Assembly (NCBI RefSeq): GCF_019396345.1 | Contig: NZ_JAHKRM010000006.1 | Coordinates: forward strand, 62,001 to 126,000 | Direction of reading: 5' to 3' | Origin: Nonomuraea guangzhouensis | GTDB lineage: Bacteria > Actinomycetota > Actinomycetes > Streptosporangiales > Streptosporangiaceae | Length of the DNA stretch: 64,000 nucleotides | Shown here: positions 46,634-53,805 of the stretch, piece by piece | Layout of the letters: every line of letters starts with the position of its first letter | How positions within the stretch are numbered: the stretch's first letter is position 1 | Position numbers and translations under genes: made by a program | Notes under the pieces: model-generated | What the model was told of the DNA's origin: nothing | Databases searched by the model: none | What the model saw: only the letters and a program-made list of their open reading frames with translations

Positions 46634-46658
46634 GCCGGTCAGGGCACACCTGACCGGC
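46634..46658 (+). terminator. Attenuating hairpin between the peptide gene and the E1-like gene
   Basis: Perfect 10-bp stem GCCGGTCAGG / CCTGACCGGC, loop GCACA, then a weakly T-rich tail. It lies 18 bases after the peptide stop. Such a partial terminator would give far more peptide mRNA than enzyme mRNA, as is usual for precursor genes. Confidence 0.65.
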
Positions 46659-46688
46659 TTCCTATGTCTTGTGACCTGGAAGGTTCTC

Positions 46689-47783
46689 GTGCGCGTCCCC
46701 CGTATCAAGCGCGTCCATCAGCCCATGGCACTGCCTGGTGATCGCATCATGATCGGCCTCATGCAGCAGGGCATATCCTCCGAGATCCAGGATGACGAGG
46801 ACGGCTCGATAGCCCGGCTGATCGTCCTCATGGACGGCACTCGTACGGTCGACGAGGTTTGCGTAGCCTTCGCCGAAACCCATCCCGACGTCGATGAGCA
46901 CGATGTACGTGAGGTCGTCCAAGGGCTGATCGACAACGGGTTCGTCGAGGAGGCCGGCGCGCCGCTGCCGGCGAATCTCACCGAACGCGAAGCCAGCCGC
47001 TACGAGCCGGCCAGGAACTACTTCGCCTGGATCGACCCGGTTCCGCGGAGTTCGCCGTACGAGATCCAGTCCAAGATCAAGGATGCCAGGGTCTGTCTGC
47101 TCGGCGTCGGCGGCACGGGCTCGGCGGTGGCGGCGGGGCTGGTCTCCAGCGGTATCGGCGCCCTCCACCTGGCCGACTTCGACACCATCGAGGAAGCCAA
47201 CCTCACGCGCCAGCTCCTCTACACCGAGGCGGACATCGGCCGCGCAAAGATCGACACCGCTGTCGCGCGCTTGCAGCAGATGAACAGCCTGGTCAAGGTC
47301 ACGGGAAGTACCGTGAAGGCTGGCGGATCTGACGATATCGCCCGGCTGATGGACGAGTGTGACGTATTCATCCTGTGCGCGGACGAACCTCACCCGGACA
47401 TTATGTTCTGGACCAACGACGCGGCGCTGCAGACAGGTACGCCGTGGTTCGTCAGCTTCTACACCGGGCCGATGGCCGTCGTCGGATCCCTGTTCCCGCG
47501 CCAGACCGGATGTTGGATGTGCCTGCGGCGCCAGGAGGACCAGCGCGAGTTCAAGGCCCACGGTCGCTCGCTCACCGAAGAACGGCCCAACGCCGTGATC
47601 GCGGCCAGCGCCAACATCAGCGGGCACCTGTGCGCCCTCGAGGTGATGTATCACCTCGGCGGCCTGCCCACACAGGCCCGCGGCCGCGTCTTCCACTGGA
47701 ACTACGGCATGTGGGACCACTCCTACTACATCGACATCCCGCATTACGACGACTGCCCGGCCTGCGGAACCGGACCGTCGTGA
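46689..47783 (+). CDS. E1/ThiF-like adenylyltransferase with N-terminal RRE-like domain
   Basis: A 364-residue enzyme. Residues ~40-90 (LIVLMDGTRTVDEVCVAFAE, VREVVQGLIDNGFVEEAG) look like the PqqD-like winged helix that binds RiPP leader peptides. The ThiF/E1 core follows: CLLGVGGTGSAVAAGL (ATP loop), LADFDTIEEANLTRQLL with the conserved Asp, Asn and Arg, and EADIGRAKIDTA. Two CxxC pairs (CWMC near 275 and CPAC near 356) fit the structural zinc. The adenylation site therefore appears intact. The start is set at GTG 46689 because GGAAGG lies 5 bases before it; GTG 46671 is in frame but lacks a ribosome site. No YcaO partner is present. It should activate the C-terminal carboxylate of the small peptide, by analogy to MccB and MoeB. 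Confidence 0.82.
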   Translation: MRVPRIKRVHQPMALPGDRIMIGLMQQGISSEIQDDEDGSIARLIVLMDGTRTVDEVCVAFAETHPDVDEHDVREVVQGLIDNGFVEEAGAPLPANLTEREASRYEPARNYFAWIDPVPRSSPYEIQSKIKDARVCLLGVGGTGSAVAAGLVSSGIGALHLADFDTIEEANLTRQLLYTEADIGRAKIDTAVARLQQMNSLVKVTGSTVKAGGSDDIARLMDECDVFILCADEPHPDIMFWTNDAALQTGTPWFVSFYTGPMAVVGSLFPRQTGCWMCLRRQEDQREFKAHGRSLTEERPNAVIAASANISGHLCALEVMYHLGGLPTQARGRVFHWNYGMWDHSYYIDIPHYDDCPACGTGPS

Positions 47784-49051
47784 CAGCCGCGCTGATCACC
47801 GCCGAGAGTCTCATCGGCTTCCACCGGCTGATCGTCCGCCCGGACGACGACGATCCGGATGTCGTGGTGGTGGGCAGGGCGGAGATCGGTGAGTTCATCG
47901 AGCTGCCCGCTGTGTACGGCGAGGCGATCCGGCTCCTGCGCGAAGGGCTGCCGGTCAGCGCCGTGGAGGAGCGGCTGGCGGCCGAGCAGGACGTGGAGAT
48001 CGACGTCACTGAGCTCGTCGAGGCGCTGACGGAGCTGGGCTTCGTCGACTCGGTTGACCAGGACCAGCTGCCGGATCCCGGCGCGGACGTCCCGCGCAGC
48101 CACTTCCAGTGGCTGACCGACCGGCACGTTAGCTGGATCTTCAGCCGGCCGATGAAGCTGGGCTGGCTGCTGGTCGTAGGAGCGGCGCTGGCCACGCTGG
48201 TGGTCAGGCCTGATCTGCTGCCGCACTACGCGGACTTCTTCTGGGGCGAGTACGTCGGGCTCACGGTGCTGGTCAACACCGTGATGGTGTCGTTGACGCT
48301 CAGCACGCACGAGATGATGCATCTGATGGCGGCCCGGTCGCTCGGCGTGCCGGGCCGCATCGGGTTCGGCACCCGGCTGCACAACCTCGTCGTGCAGACC
48401 GACGTCACGGGAGTGTGGGGCGTGCCCAGGCGATCCCGCTACCGCGTCTACCTGGCGGGGATGGCATGGGACCTCTTCCTCATGGCGTCGCTGACCTTGC
48501 TGGTCGCTCACGTGGCCCTGCCGCCACTGACGAAGGCCCTGTTCCAGGCGCTGGTCGTGGCAGTGCTCATGACCATCCCCTTCCAGCTCCAGGTTTACAT
48601 GCGTACGGACCTGTACTACGTCCTTCGCGACCTGCTGCGTACGCGCAATCTCTTCGACGACGGACTCGCCTTCGCCCGCTATCTACGCGCGAGGACCGTC
48701 GCCCGCCTGCGCCGACGTCCTTGCCCGATCGAGGACCCGACCAGTGAGCTCGCACCTCATGAGCGGCGGGCTACCCGTGTCTATTCTGTCTTCCTGGTCG
48801 GCGGCGCCACAGTCTCGCTCAGCGCGTTCGCGCTGTTCGCCGCTCCGATCGCGATCGCCGCGCTGTTCCGGGTGGTCGGTGCCATCGTCGACGGCTTCAA
48901 CGGCGGATCGGTACTGCGGGCGCTGGACTCCGGGCTACTGCTCCTCATCGAGGGTGCCATTCAGGCGCTCTTCGTGGTGACCTTCGTCCGGAACCATCGG
49001 CACTGGTTCAGGTGGCGCCGCTCAGCCGATCAAGGCACATCTGTTGCCTGA
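47780..49051 (+). CDS. M50-like membrane zinc metalloprotease with N-terminal PqqD/RRE-like domain
   Basis: A 423-residue protein from GTG 47780, overlapping the E1-like stop (GTGA). Residues 40-92 (IELPAVYGEAIRLLREGLPV, VTELVEALTELGFVDSVD) resemble a second RRE-like winged helix. About six hydrophobic segments follow. HEMMH at 177-181 lies in one helix (LSTHEMMHLMAARSLGVPGR), and a later helix has AGMAWDLFLMA, whose Asp could be the third zinc ligand as in site-2 proteases. Such 'peptide zinc metalloprotease' proteins accompany several RiPP clusters and may cleave or export the peptide. Tail ends HRHWFRWRRSADQG. The gene ends about 90 bases before a strong terminator hairpin. Confidence 0.8.
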   Translation: MTAALITAESLIGFHRLIVRPDDDDPDVVVVGRAEIGEFIELPAVYGEAIRLLREGLPVSAVEERLAAEQDVEIDVTELVEALTELGFVDSVDQDQLPDPGADVPRSHFQWLTDRHVSWIFSRPMKLGWLLVVGAALATLVVRPDLLPHYADFFWGEYVGLTVLVNTVMVSLTLSTHEMMHLMAARSLGVPGRIGFGTRLHNLVVQTDVTGVWGVPRRSRYRVYLAGMAWDLFLMASLTLLVAHVALPPLTKALFQALVVAVLMTIPFQLQVYMRTDLYYVLRDLLRTRNLFDDGLAFARYLRARTVARLRRRPCPIEDPTSELAPHERRATRVYSVFLVGGATVSLSAFALFAAPIAIAALFRVVGAIVDGFNGGSVLRALDSGLLLLIEGAIQALFVVTFVRNHRHWFRWRRSADQGTSVA

Positions 49052-49069
49052 AGCGAAGTGCTACCGCCC

Positions 49070-49093
49070 GGTTGGACTGACGTCCGGCGAGGC
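49070..49093 (+). repeat. 24-base direct repeat, left copy (right copy 51261-51284)
   Basis: The 24 bases share 21 identities with 51261-51284, with the core CTGACGTCCGG common to both. The two copies flank a 2.2-kb block carrying the lipase-like gene, an msrA fragment and a broken nuclease gene. Confidence 0.5.
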
Positions 49094-49142
49094 ATAGGCC
49101 TGCGAAGTACCGTCTGGGCCCGAACAGGATCTCCACGTGAAG

Positions 49143-49171
49143 GCCCCGGAGCGCTTGGAGCTCCGGGGCCA
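49143..49171. terminator. Terminator hairpin after the protease gene
   Basis: 11-bp perfect stem GGCCCCGGAGC / GCTCCGGGGCC, loop of 7. It lies between the protease gene (plus) and the end of the lipase-like gene (minus) and can serve both strands. Confidence 0.65.
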
Positions 49172-49212
49172 ACGCAGGTCTACGGTTCTGAGAGACGGCG
49201 GACTTGGCACCT

Positions 49213-50145
49213 TCAGAGGCTTGCCAGGGTGGCGAGGACAGGGATCTTACGTTGGATGAGGTCGGCCATGGCGGCCTGCCCCTGCTGGTTGAGGTGCAGG
49301 ACCGCGTCGATGCCCTCCTGGCCCGGAGCGAGCGCGTCGAATCCTCGGTAGAAGGGCGGCTCGGACTGGCACAGGGAATGGCCCTCGAACTCGGGCCGGA
49401 GATCCACCGAGTTCACATACGGGCTGGCGAACAGGACGTCAACTCCGCGTGCCCTGGCGGTCTTCGCGGCATTCCGCAGGGTTGCGTCGAGTTCTCTCGC
49501 GACCTGGTTGCCTTCCACCCGTTCCTGTGCGCTGAACACCTGGCTGTCGCAGATCGGGTCCAGTGGCACGCCCTCGGCGTTCTCGTTCGGGGTGACCTGC
49601 TGGCCGTAGCCGGTGAGCACGATCTTGGCGCGGGGGCTGCGAGCCTTGATGTCGATCAGGAGGGTCTTCAGGTTCTCGCCCATGGCTGGTAGCAGTCCTT
49701 TGATCGCCGTGGCGGGCGCGCCCGAGCAGTCAGCCTGGATGCACAGTCCGCCGAATCCGGCGAAGTCGATATCGCCGGTGCCGATGCTCAGCAGCACCAC
49801 TTTGGTGTCACGCTTCAGCGCGTCGAACTGAGGGGGCTCGCCCTTGAACGATTCCCGTAGGGTTCTGATGGCCGAGCCGCTGCAGGTGACGTTCGTGAAT
49901 TTTACTCGCTTGCCGCGCTGGCGAAGTTTGTCGACGATGACCGAGGAGTAGGAGTTGGCACTGCGAAAGCAGCCTCCTGCGGTGCCCGGTTCGTAGTCAC
50001 CGGCGCCGGTGCCGGATCCGTAGGAATCGCCCATCGCCACCACGTTCAGTGATGTGGTGAATGCGATGGAGTCGGCTGAAGCGGCGACCGTAGTGGATAA
50101 CGCACTCACCGTGCCGACGGTTAAGGCCGCTAGTAGTGATTTCAT
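49213..50145 (-). CDS. Secreted SGNH/GDSL-family hydrolase
   Basis: A 310-residue exported protein from ATG 50145. The signal peptide is KSLLAALTVGTVSALSTTVAASA. Block I is VVAMGDSYGSGTGAGDY with the nucleophile Ser in GDSY. Block III is LLSIGTGDIDFAGF, where the usual GxND is changed to GTGD, and block V is VLHLNQQGQAAMADLI with the catalytic His. It is a lipase or esterase of the SGNH group, possibly extracellular phospholipase-like; the substrate is unknown. The Asn-to-Gly-Asp change in block III could alter the oxyanion hole. It is a single minus-strand gene. Confidence 0.85.
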   Translation of the reverse strand: MKSLLAALTVGTVSALSTTVAASADSIAFTTSLNVVAMGDSYGSGTGAGDYEPGTAGGCFRSANSYSSVIVDKLRQRGKRVKFTNVTCSGSAIRTLRESFKGEPPQFDALKRDTKVVLLSIGTGDIDFAGFGGLCIQADCSGAPATAIKGLLPAMGENLKTLLIDIKARSPRAKIVLTGYGQQVTPNENAEGVPLDPICDSQVFSAQERVEGNQVARELDATLRNAAKTARARGVDVLFASPYVNSVDLRPEFEGHSLCQSEPPFYRGFDALAPGQEGIDAVLHLNQQGQAAMADLIQRKIPVLATLASL

Positions 50146-50251
50146 GTCGACATCGTATGGCGGCAATATCGAATGCGTTGTGACTGGGCGGATTTCGCGT
50201 TTTGTATGTCCCTTTTCCTTTTTTGCGTCTGTCCGACTCTGGGCCGGCGCA

Positions 50252-50322
50252 TTCAAGGTTTCAAACGGCTCTGCGGCGCCGGGGTCTCCTGTCCGGTGGG
50301 CATCGCGCCTGCCGGCCAGTGA
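50252..50322 (+). pseudogene. Degenerate 3' fragment of an msrA gene
   Basis: Reading with one frame change gives FKVSNG then CGAGVSCPVGIAPAGQ and a stop, which matches the msrA C-terminus at 43507-43572 ([18 protein letters not shown]). Nothing of the rest of msrA lies upstream. It is a leftover 70-base piece in the flank between the lipase-like gene and the nuclease pseudogene. Confidence 0.65.
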
Positions 50323-50386
50323 ACTCGTCGGCAAGAGACCGCGACGTATGAAACCGACGGAAGATCTTGTAGTGCTGTCTGGGTCT

Positions 50387-51245
50387 CTACTGGATGATCA
50401 CTACCCGGACCGGGAAAGTGGCGTCTACAGGGAAGTCTCGCTCGAAGCCGGACGCGTTGAGGATGTACTTTCCCGGATCGTGAACAAGAGCCAAGTATGC
50501 ATCTACGTGGTCGTGTGCTCGGTAGCGAAGGATATCCTGCGCCAGCTCATCCCCAAGTCGCCGTGGTCCTAGATTGCTTCGCGTCATTTTGGTTTCTACG
50601 GCTATCCGCTCATCCTTGAGGAGGAAGTCCAGGCGGGGATGGGCGCCTGCCCTGCTCGGGCCATACTCTTCCGGGCGGACATCGAGAGAGTGCAGACACA
50701 GAACAGCGTGGACGATGCGCTGCAAATCGTACTCGTCGTTGACTGCGGTTCCCGGACGTCCGCGCACGTCCTGGCGTAGCACGGCCAACGCGACCGGAAG
50801 CCTGCGAAAGATGTCTTCGAGGGTAACGAGAGCGGCCAGGACCCCAGGACGCCCTCCTGAGTCGGCCGCTATGTTTCGCAAGATCTGCTTCTGCTCGGAC
50901 AGCGGCGCGAGGAAAGCGCTGTTGGCCGGATACAGCCACTTGGATATCGTCCCTTGGGCGGCTAGCTCGGCGAACATCGTATTGAGCTCCAGCCCGGCTT
51001 GCAGGAAGTGCTTGATCTTGTAGTTCGGAAAAACCCCCCTCATACTCCTTGCGGAAGGCCTCGATATGGTCGGGTGGGGTGGCGGCCAAAGCTTCCGCAT
51101 ACCATGTGCCGTACGCGTCGGCGAGTTGACGGAGCAGGTCTTCTCGCCCGTTTCTGGCTTCGTTCTGGACCTCTTTGGCCAGGTTGGCGAAAGCGTCGGC
51201 GCGTTTTATCAGATCCGCGAGTTTTTCGAGAGCCCTTCTCGTCAC
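50387..51245 (-). pseudogene. PD-(D/E)XK nuclease-like gene broken by a frameshift
   Basis: Two overlapping frames on the minus strand form one protein of about 285 residues. The first part (51245 to about 51036: TRRALEKLADLIKRADAFAN to AFRKEYEGG) is coiled and helical. The second part (about 51040 to 50387: VFPNYKIKHFLQAGLELN onward) carries HPRLDFLLKDERIAVETKM, whose D...ExK spacing is that of PD-(D/E)XK nucleases. The break is at a run of six G (51034-51039 on the plus strand read as C) next to five T. Removing one G joins the frames as EYEGVFPNYK. It may be a mutation, a read error or phase variation. Defence-related nuclease is a guess. Confidence 0.65.
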
Positions 51246-51260
51246 TTAACGATCTTACGG

Positions 51261-51284
51261 GGTCGGGCTGACGTCCGGTGAGGC
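51261..51284 (+). repeat. 24-base direct repeat, right copy (left copy 49070-49093)
   Basis: Matches the left copy at 21 of 24 bases; see that entry. Confidence 0.5.
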
Positions 51285-51481
51285 GTGATCGGCCTGGCTT
51301 GATCCACGCTGGGTGGATCAGGGAGGAGAACGCGAGGATCTTCTGCGAGATCCTCGCGTCGCTCGTCCGGTACGGATTCGATGACCTCGACTGGCAGGCC
51401 ATGGAGAGTGCGCTGCCGGACACCGATGATGAGCAGGCTCGGTCGAGGTGTACGGCGCCGCGGAGCTTGCCTGCGACGTAA
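51278..51481 (+). CDS. Small hypothetical protein, possibly a remnant
   Basis: A 67-residue frame from GTG 51278. The middle (WIREENARIFCEILASLVRY, GFDDLDWQAMESALPDTDDE) has good amphipathic helix character and G/C-ending codons, so it is likely real coding sequence or was once. The first 12 and last ~15 residues look unconstrained. No family recognised. It overlaps the right copy of the 24-base repeat. Confidence 0.35.
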   Translation: MRRDRPGLIHAGWIREENARIFCEILASLVRYGFDDLDWQAMESALPDTDDEQARSRCTAPRSLPAT

Positions 51482-51517
51482 CCGCCATATACGACATGGG
51501 CCGTGGGCGCCCGCGCC

Positions 51518-52231
51518 TCAGCTCCCGCGCGGGTTCACGGGTACCTCAAGGACGATGGCGTGAGCGCCGTCGGCGTCGATGAGGTGTTCTTCCACGGTGG
51601 GACCAGTGACAGCCAAGCGGTGGCGGTGCAGCCAGCCGAACAGGTCCTGCCCGGCGCGGACTACCTCTGCTGAGGGTGGAACGACGGCTCGTACGACGGT
51701 GCGGGCAGGCAGGAAAAGCTGCTCGCCGACGCCGTCGGTGGTCACTGCGGCGGCGAAGGCGCCCGTCGGTTGCCCGCGAAGCCAGGTCAGCAGGGCCGCC
51801 GGTGGCGCCGGGCAGACGGCGGCCAGTTCGGCGGGATGATTGAGGCGCATGCGGCGGACGCGTAGTCGACGCGAGTCCACCGCGGTCTGCTGCGGCAGGA
51901 TCGACATCGGCACGGCGAGGTGGTCCTCGGCGTGAGCTGCGGTCGCGGCCAGCGTGGCGATGTCACGCCTGATGTTCGCCACGATCTCGGTCAGCGCCTG
52001 CCGCAGTTGTGTCTAGGGAGCGTCCAGCAGATCGGCGATGTGGCGCAACGGCAGACCGAGGCGCTGCAGTCCGCGGATGCGTTCGAGCCGGGCCAGCTCG
52101 GCCACGCCGTACCAGCGGTAGCCGGTGGTGCGGTCGACCGCGGCGGGAACCAGCAGCCCGATCTTGTCGTAGTGGCGCAGGGTCCGTTGGGATACGCCGA
52201 CCATGCGCGCCAGTTGCCCGATCCGCCACAT
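51518..52231 (-). pseudogene. MerR-family regulator interrupted by an in-frame stop
   Basis: The 5' part (52231-52013) encodes a full MerR winged helix: MWRIGQLARMVGVSQRTLRH, DKIGLLVPAAVDRTTGYRWY, LGLPLRHIADLLDAP. A TAG at 52013-52015 ends it. The same frame then continues TQLRQALTEIVANIRRDIAT through an effector-binding (GyrI-like) domain to 51518 (TVEEHLIDADGAHAIVLEVP). So a single base change has split a regulator of about 237 codons. The remaining first part, 72 residues, is similar in size to stand-alone MerR helices and could still bind DNA. It is divergent from the membrane protein at 52290, its likely target. Confidence 0.8.
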
Positions 52232-52289
52232 GGTGCCCCCTCAGGCATGTTGACTTTGTCCCTGCGTCAGGGTTCTACCGTCACGGTCC

Positions 52290-52985
52290 ATGAACCCTTG
52301 GCGCCGGCTCACCGGTGTACTGCTGTTGACCTCGCTGGTAGCCATGATCGCCGGTACGGCCATCGTGGTGCCATCGGGGTTGACCCTGAGTCCGTCCGAT
52401 CCCCGCGCCGCGCTGGACGCAGTGAGCGAGCAGGTCGGGCTGCACTTGACCGAGTTGGCCTTCGACGTGCTGGGCTGGCTGGCGCTGACCGCGGCCGGGC
52501 TCGTGATGGCTGCTCGCCCGGCCGAGACGTCAAGACCGTATCTGGTGACGCTGGCCGGTGGCCTGCTGGCATGCGCCGGGCTGGCCGGCCTGCTCCATGA
52601 CGCCGGAAACCTGGCACTGACCCAGTTGGCCGCCCGTCCGCTCGCCCCGGAGGCCGCCACAGTGGTCTTGGCCGTCCTGCTCACCGCCAAATGGGCGGTC
52701 AATCTGGCCGGGCTGCTGTGGGTCGCCGCCACCGCCGCCGGCGCAGTGGGCATCCCGATGCCCACCGGGCTTCGCGTCACCGGCATGATCGCCGCACTTA
52801 TGGGCCTGGCCGCGGTCGTGCTTCCGTGGACGACCGGGACCGACGGCCCTACCGGGGCACTGGAGCAGCTCGGGTATGCGCTCCACATGCCCGTCATGAT
52901 CTGGTATGGGGTCCTGGGCTGGCGGGATCTGCGCAGGCAGCATGCGGTCGTTGATGCTCTTGATTACCGATCCGAGCCTCAATAG
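52290..52985 (+). CDS. Hypothetical six-helix membrane protein
   Basis: A 231-residue protein with about six helices: LLLTSLVAMIAGTAIVVPSG, GWLALTAAGLVMAARP, YLVTLAGGLLACAGLAGLLH, VVLAVLLTAKWAVNLAGLLW, VTGMIAALMGLAAVVLPW and LHMPVMIWYGVLGWRDL. No family recognised. It is divergent from the broken MerR-type regulator across 58 bases, which hints at inducible expression that is now altered. A 110-base fragment of a paralogue sits at 46276. Confidence 0.75.
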   Translation: MNPWRRLTGVLLLTSLVAMIAGTAIVVPSGLTLSPSDPRAALDAVSEQVGLHLTELAFDVLGWLALTAAGLVMAARPAETSRPYLVTLAGGLLACAGLAGLLHDAGNLALTQLAARPLAPEAATVVLAVLLTAKWAVNLAGLLWVAATAAGAVGIPMPTGLRVTGMIAALMGLAAVVLPWTTGTDGPTGALEQLGYALHMPVMIWYGVLGWRDLRRQHAVVDALDYRSEPQ

Positions 52986-53047
52986 GTTGGCGACGCCTAG
53001 GCATGCGCAGCGGCTGGTCCTTGCGCGGAGCGAGGACCAGCATTTTG

Positions 53048-53060
53048 CTACTTCGAGTAG
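53048..53060. promoter_or_regulatory. Inverted repeat, possible operator of the vapBC-like pair
   Basis: CTACT TCG AGTAG lies 12 bases before the antitoxin start and overlaps an AT-rich -10-like element (TAGTAAACT). Short palindromes at this place are usual autoregulation sites for antitoxins. Confidence 0.45.
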
Positions 53061-53072
53061 TAAACTGAGACT

Positions 53073-53384
53073 GTGAGCATGCCAGAGCGAGACTTCGCCC
53101 CGGGAGACGGCCCGGCCGCCAAGGTCAGTGTGTCTCTGAGAACGGGCAACATTCGCGCTGTCCGAGAGCGAGTCGGGGCCCGCGGGTTTTCCGCCTACGT
53201 TGATGCCGCTGTGGAGCGCCAGATCGAGCGGGATCTCTTGGAGGAGGCCCTGCAGGCGAACGAGGCGGCTTCTGGGCCGATCCCGCAGTCTTTGCGTGAT
53301 GAGGCGGCGGGGTTGTTCCGCCGCGTCAAGTCCGCGCCCGAACTCCAGGAGGAGGATGGATGGCGCGCGCACGAAGCCGGTTGA
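53073..53384 (+). CDS. VapB-type antitoxin
   Basis: A 103-residue protein from GTG 53073. The start (AAKVSVSLRTGNIRAVRERV, GARGFSAYVDAAVERQIERD) fits a ribbon-helix-helix DNA-binding domain (strand, then two helices). The acidic C-terminus (LQANEAASGPIPQSLRDEAA, PELQEEDGW) would wrap the toxin. The PIN-domain gene starts inside its 3' end (25-base overlap), so it is coupled. It should repress the pair through the inverted repeat upstream. Confidence 0.8.
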   Translation: MSMPERDFAPGDGPAAKVSVSLRTGNIRAVRERVGARGFSAYVDAAVERQIERDLLEEALQANEAASGPIPQSLRDEAAGLFRRVKSAPELQEEDGWRAHEAG

Positions 53385-53776
53385 GCGCGGGCACCGTCGT
53401 TCTCGATTGCGAGGGGTTCGTGAAGTGGTGCGAGGCCGATCAGCGGGTGACAGCGTTCGTACGGGAGGCGCAGGACAACGACTTTCGGGTTGTGGTCAGC
53501 GCGATGACACCGATCGAGGCACAAGACGTTCGCGTCAAAAGCGATCGTCTCAGATGGTATCTGTCCCGGCTGAAGATCGAGCCTGTGACCGAGGACATCT
53601 CGTCGCGGGCGATCGAGCTTCTTCGAGATGCCCGCCTGCACGGTCACAAGTACGCCATCGACGCTGTGGTCGCGGCCACCGCACTGCGCTCGGTGCGCCC
53701 TGCCATCGTTCTGACATCCGATGAGGATGACATGAGCAAACTGTGCGGGAAGGCAGTGCAGGTGGTCCCTGTCTGA
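53360..53776 (+). CDS. VapC-type PIN-domain toxin
   Basis: PIN-domain ribonuclease of 138 residues. The first acidic residue is in TVVLDCEGFVKW, the central one in ISAMTP-like VVSAMTPIEAQDVR (Glu), and the last in HKYAIDAVVAATALR, with the C-terminal Asp in VLTSDEDDMSKL. These would hold Mg2+ or Mn2+. VapC toxins cut tRNA or rRNA. The ATG at 53360 lies in the antitoxin 3' end after GGAGGAGG. The pair looks intact. Confidence 0.85.
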   Translation: MARARSRLSAGTVVLDCEGFVKWCEADQRVTAFVREAQDNDFRVVVSAMTPIEAQDVRVKSDRLRWYLSRLKIEPVTEDISSRAIELLRDARLHGHKYAIDAVVAATALRSVRPAIVLTSDEDDMSKLCGKAVQVVPV

Positions 53777-53805
53777 GACTGCTTGAGGACCGAGCGGGAG
53801 GGCGA

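Noticed and set aside
50054-50572. 172-codon plus-strand frame
   Set aside because: It crosses the antisense of the lipase-like gene start and of the nuclease gene end. The only meaningful part is the msrA fragment, which is in a different frame.
51241-51520. Insertion sequence remnant
   Set aside because: The 24-base repeat and the short frame hint at mobile DNA, but no transposase segment or terminal inverted repeats could be found.
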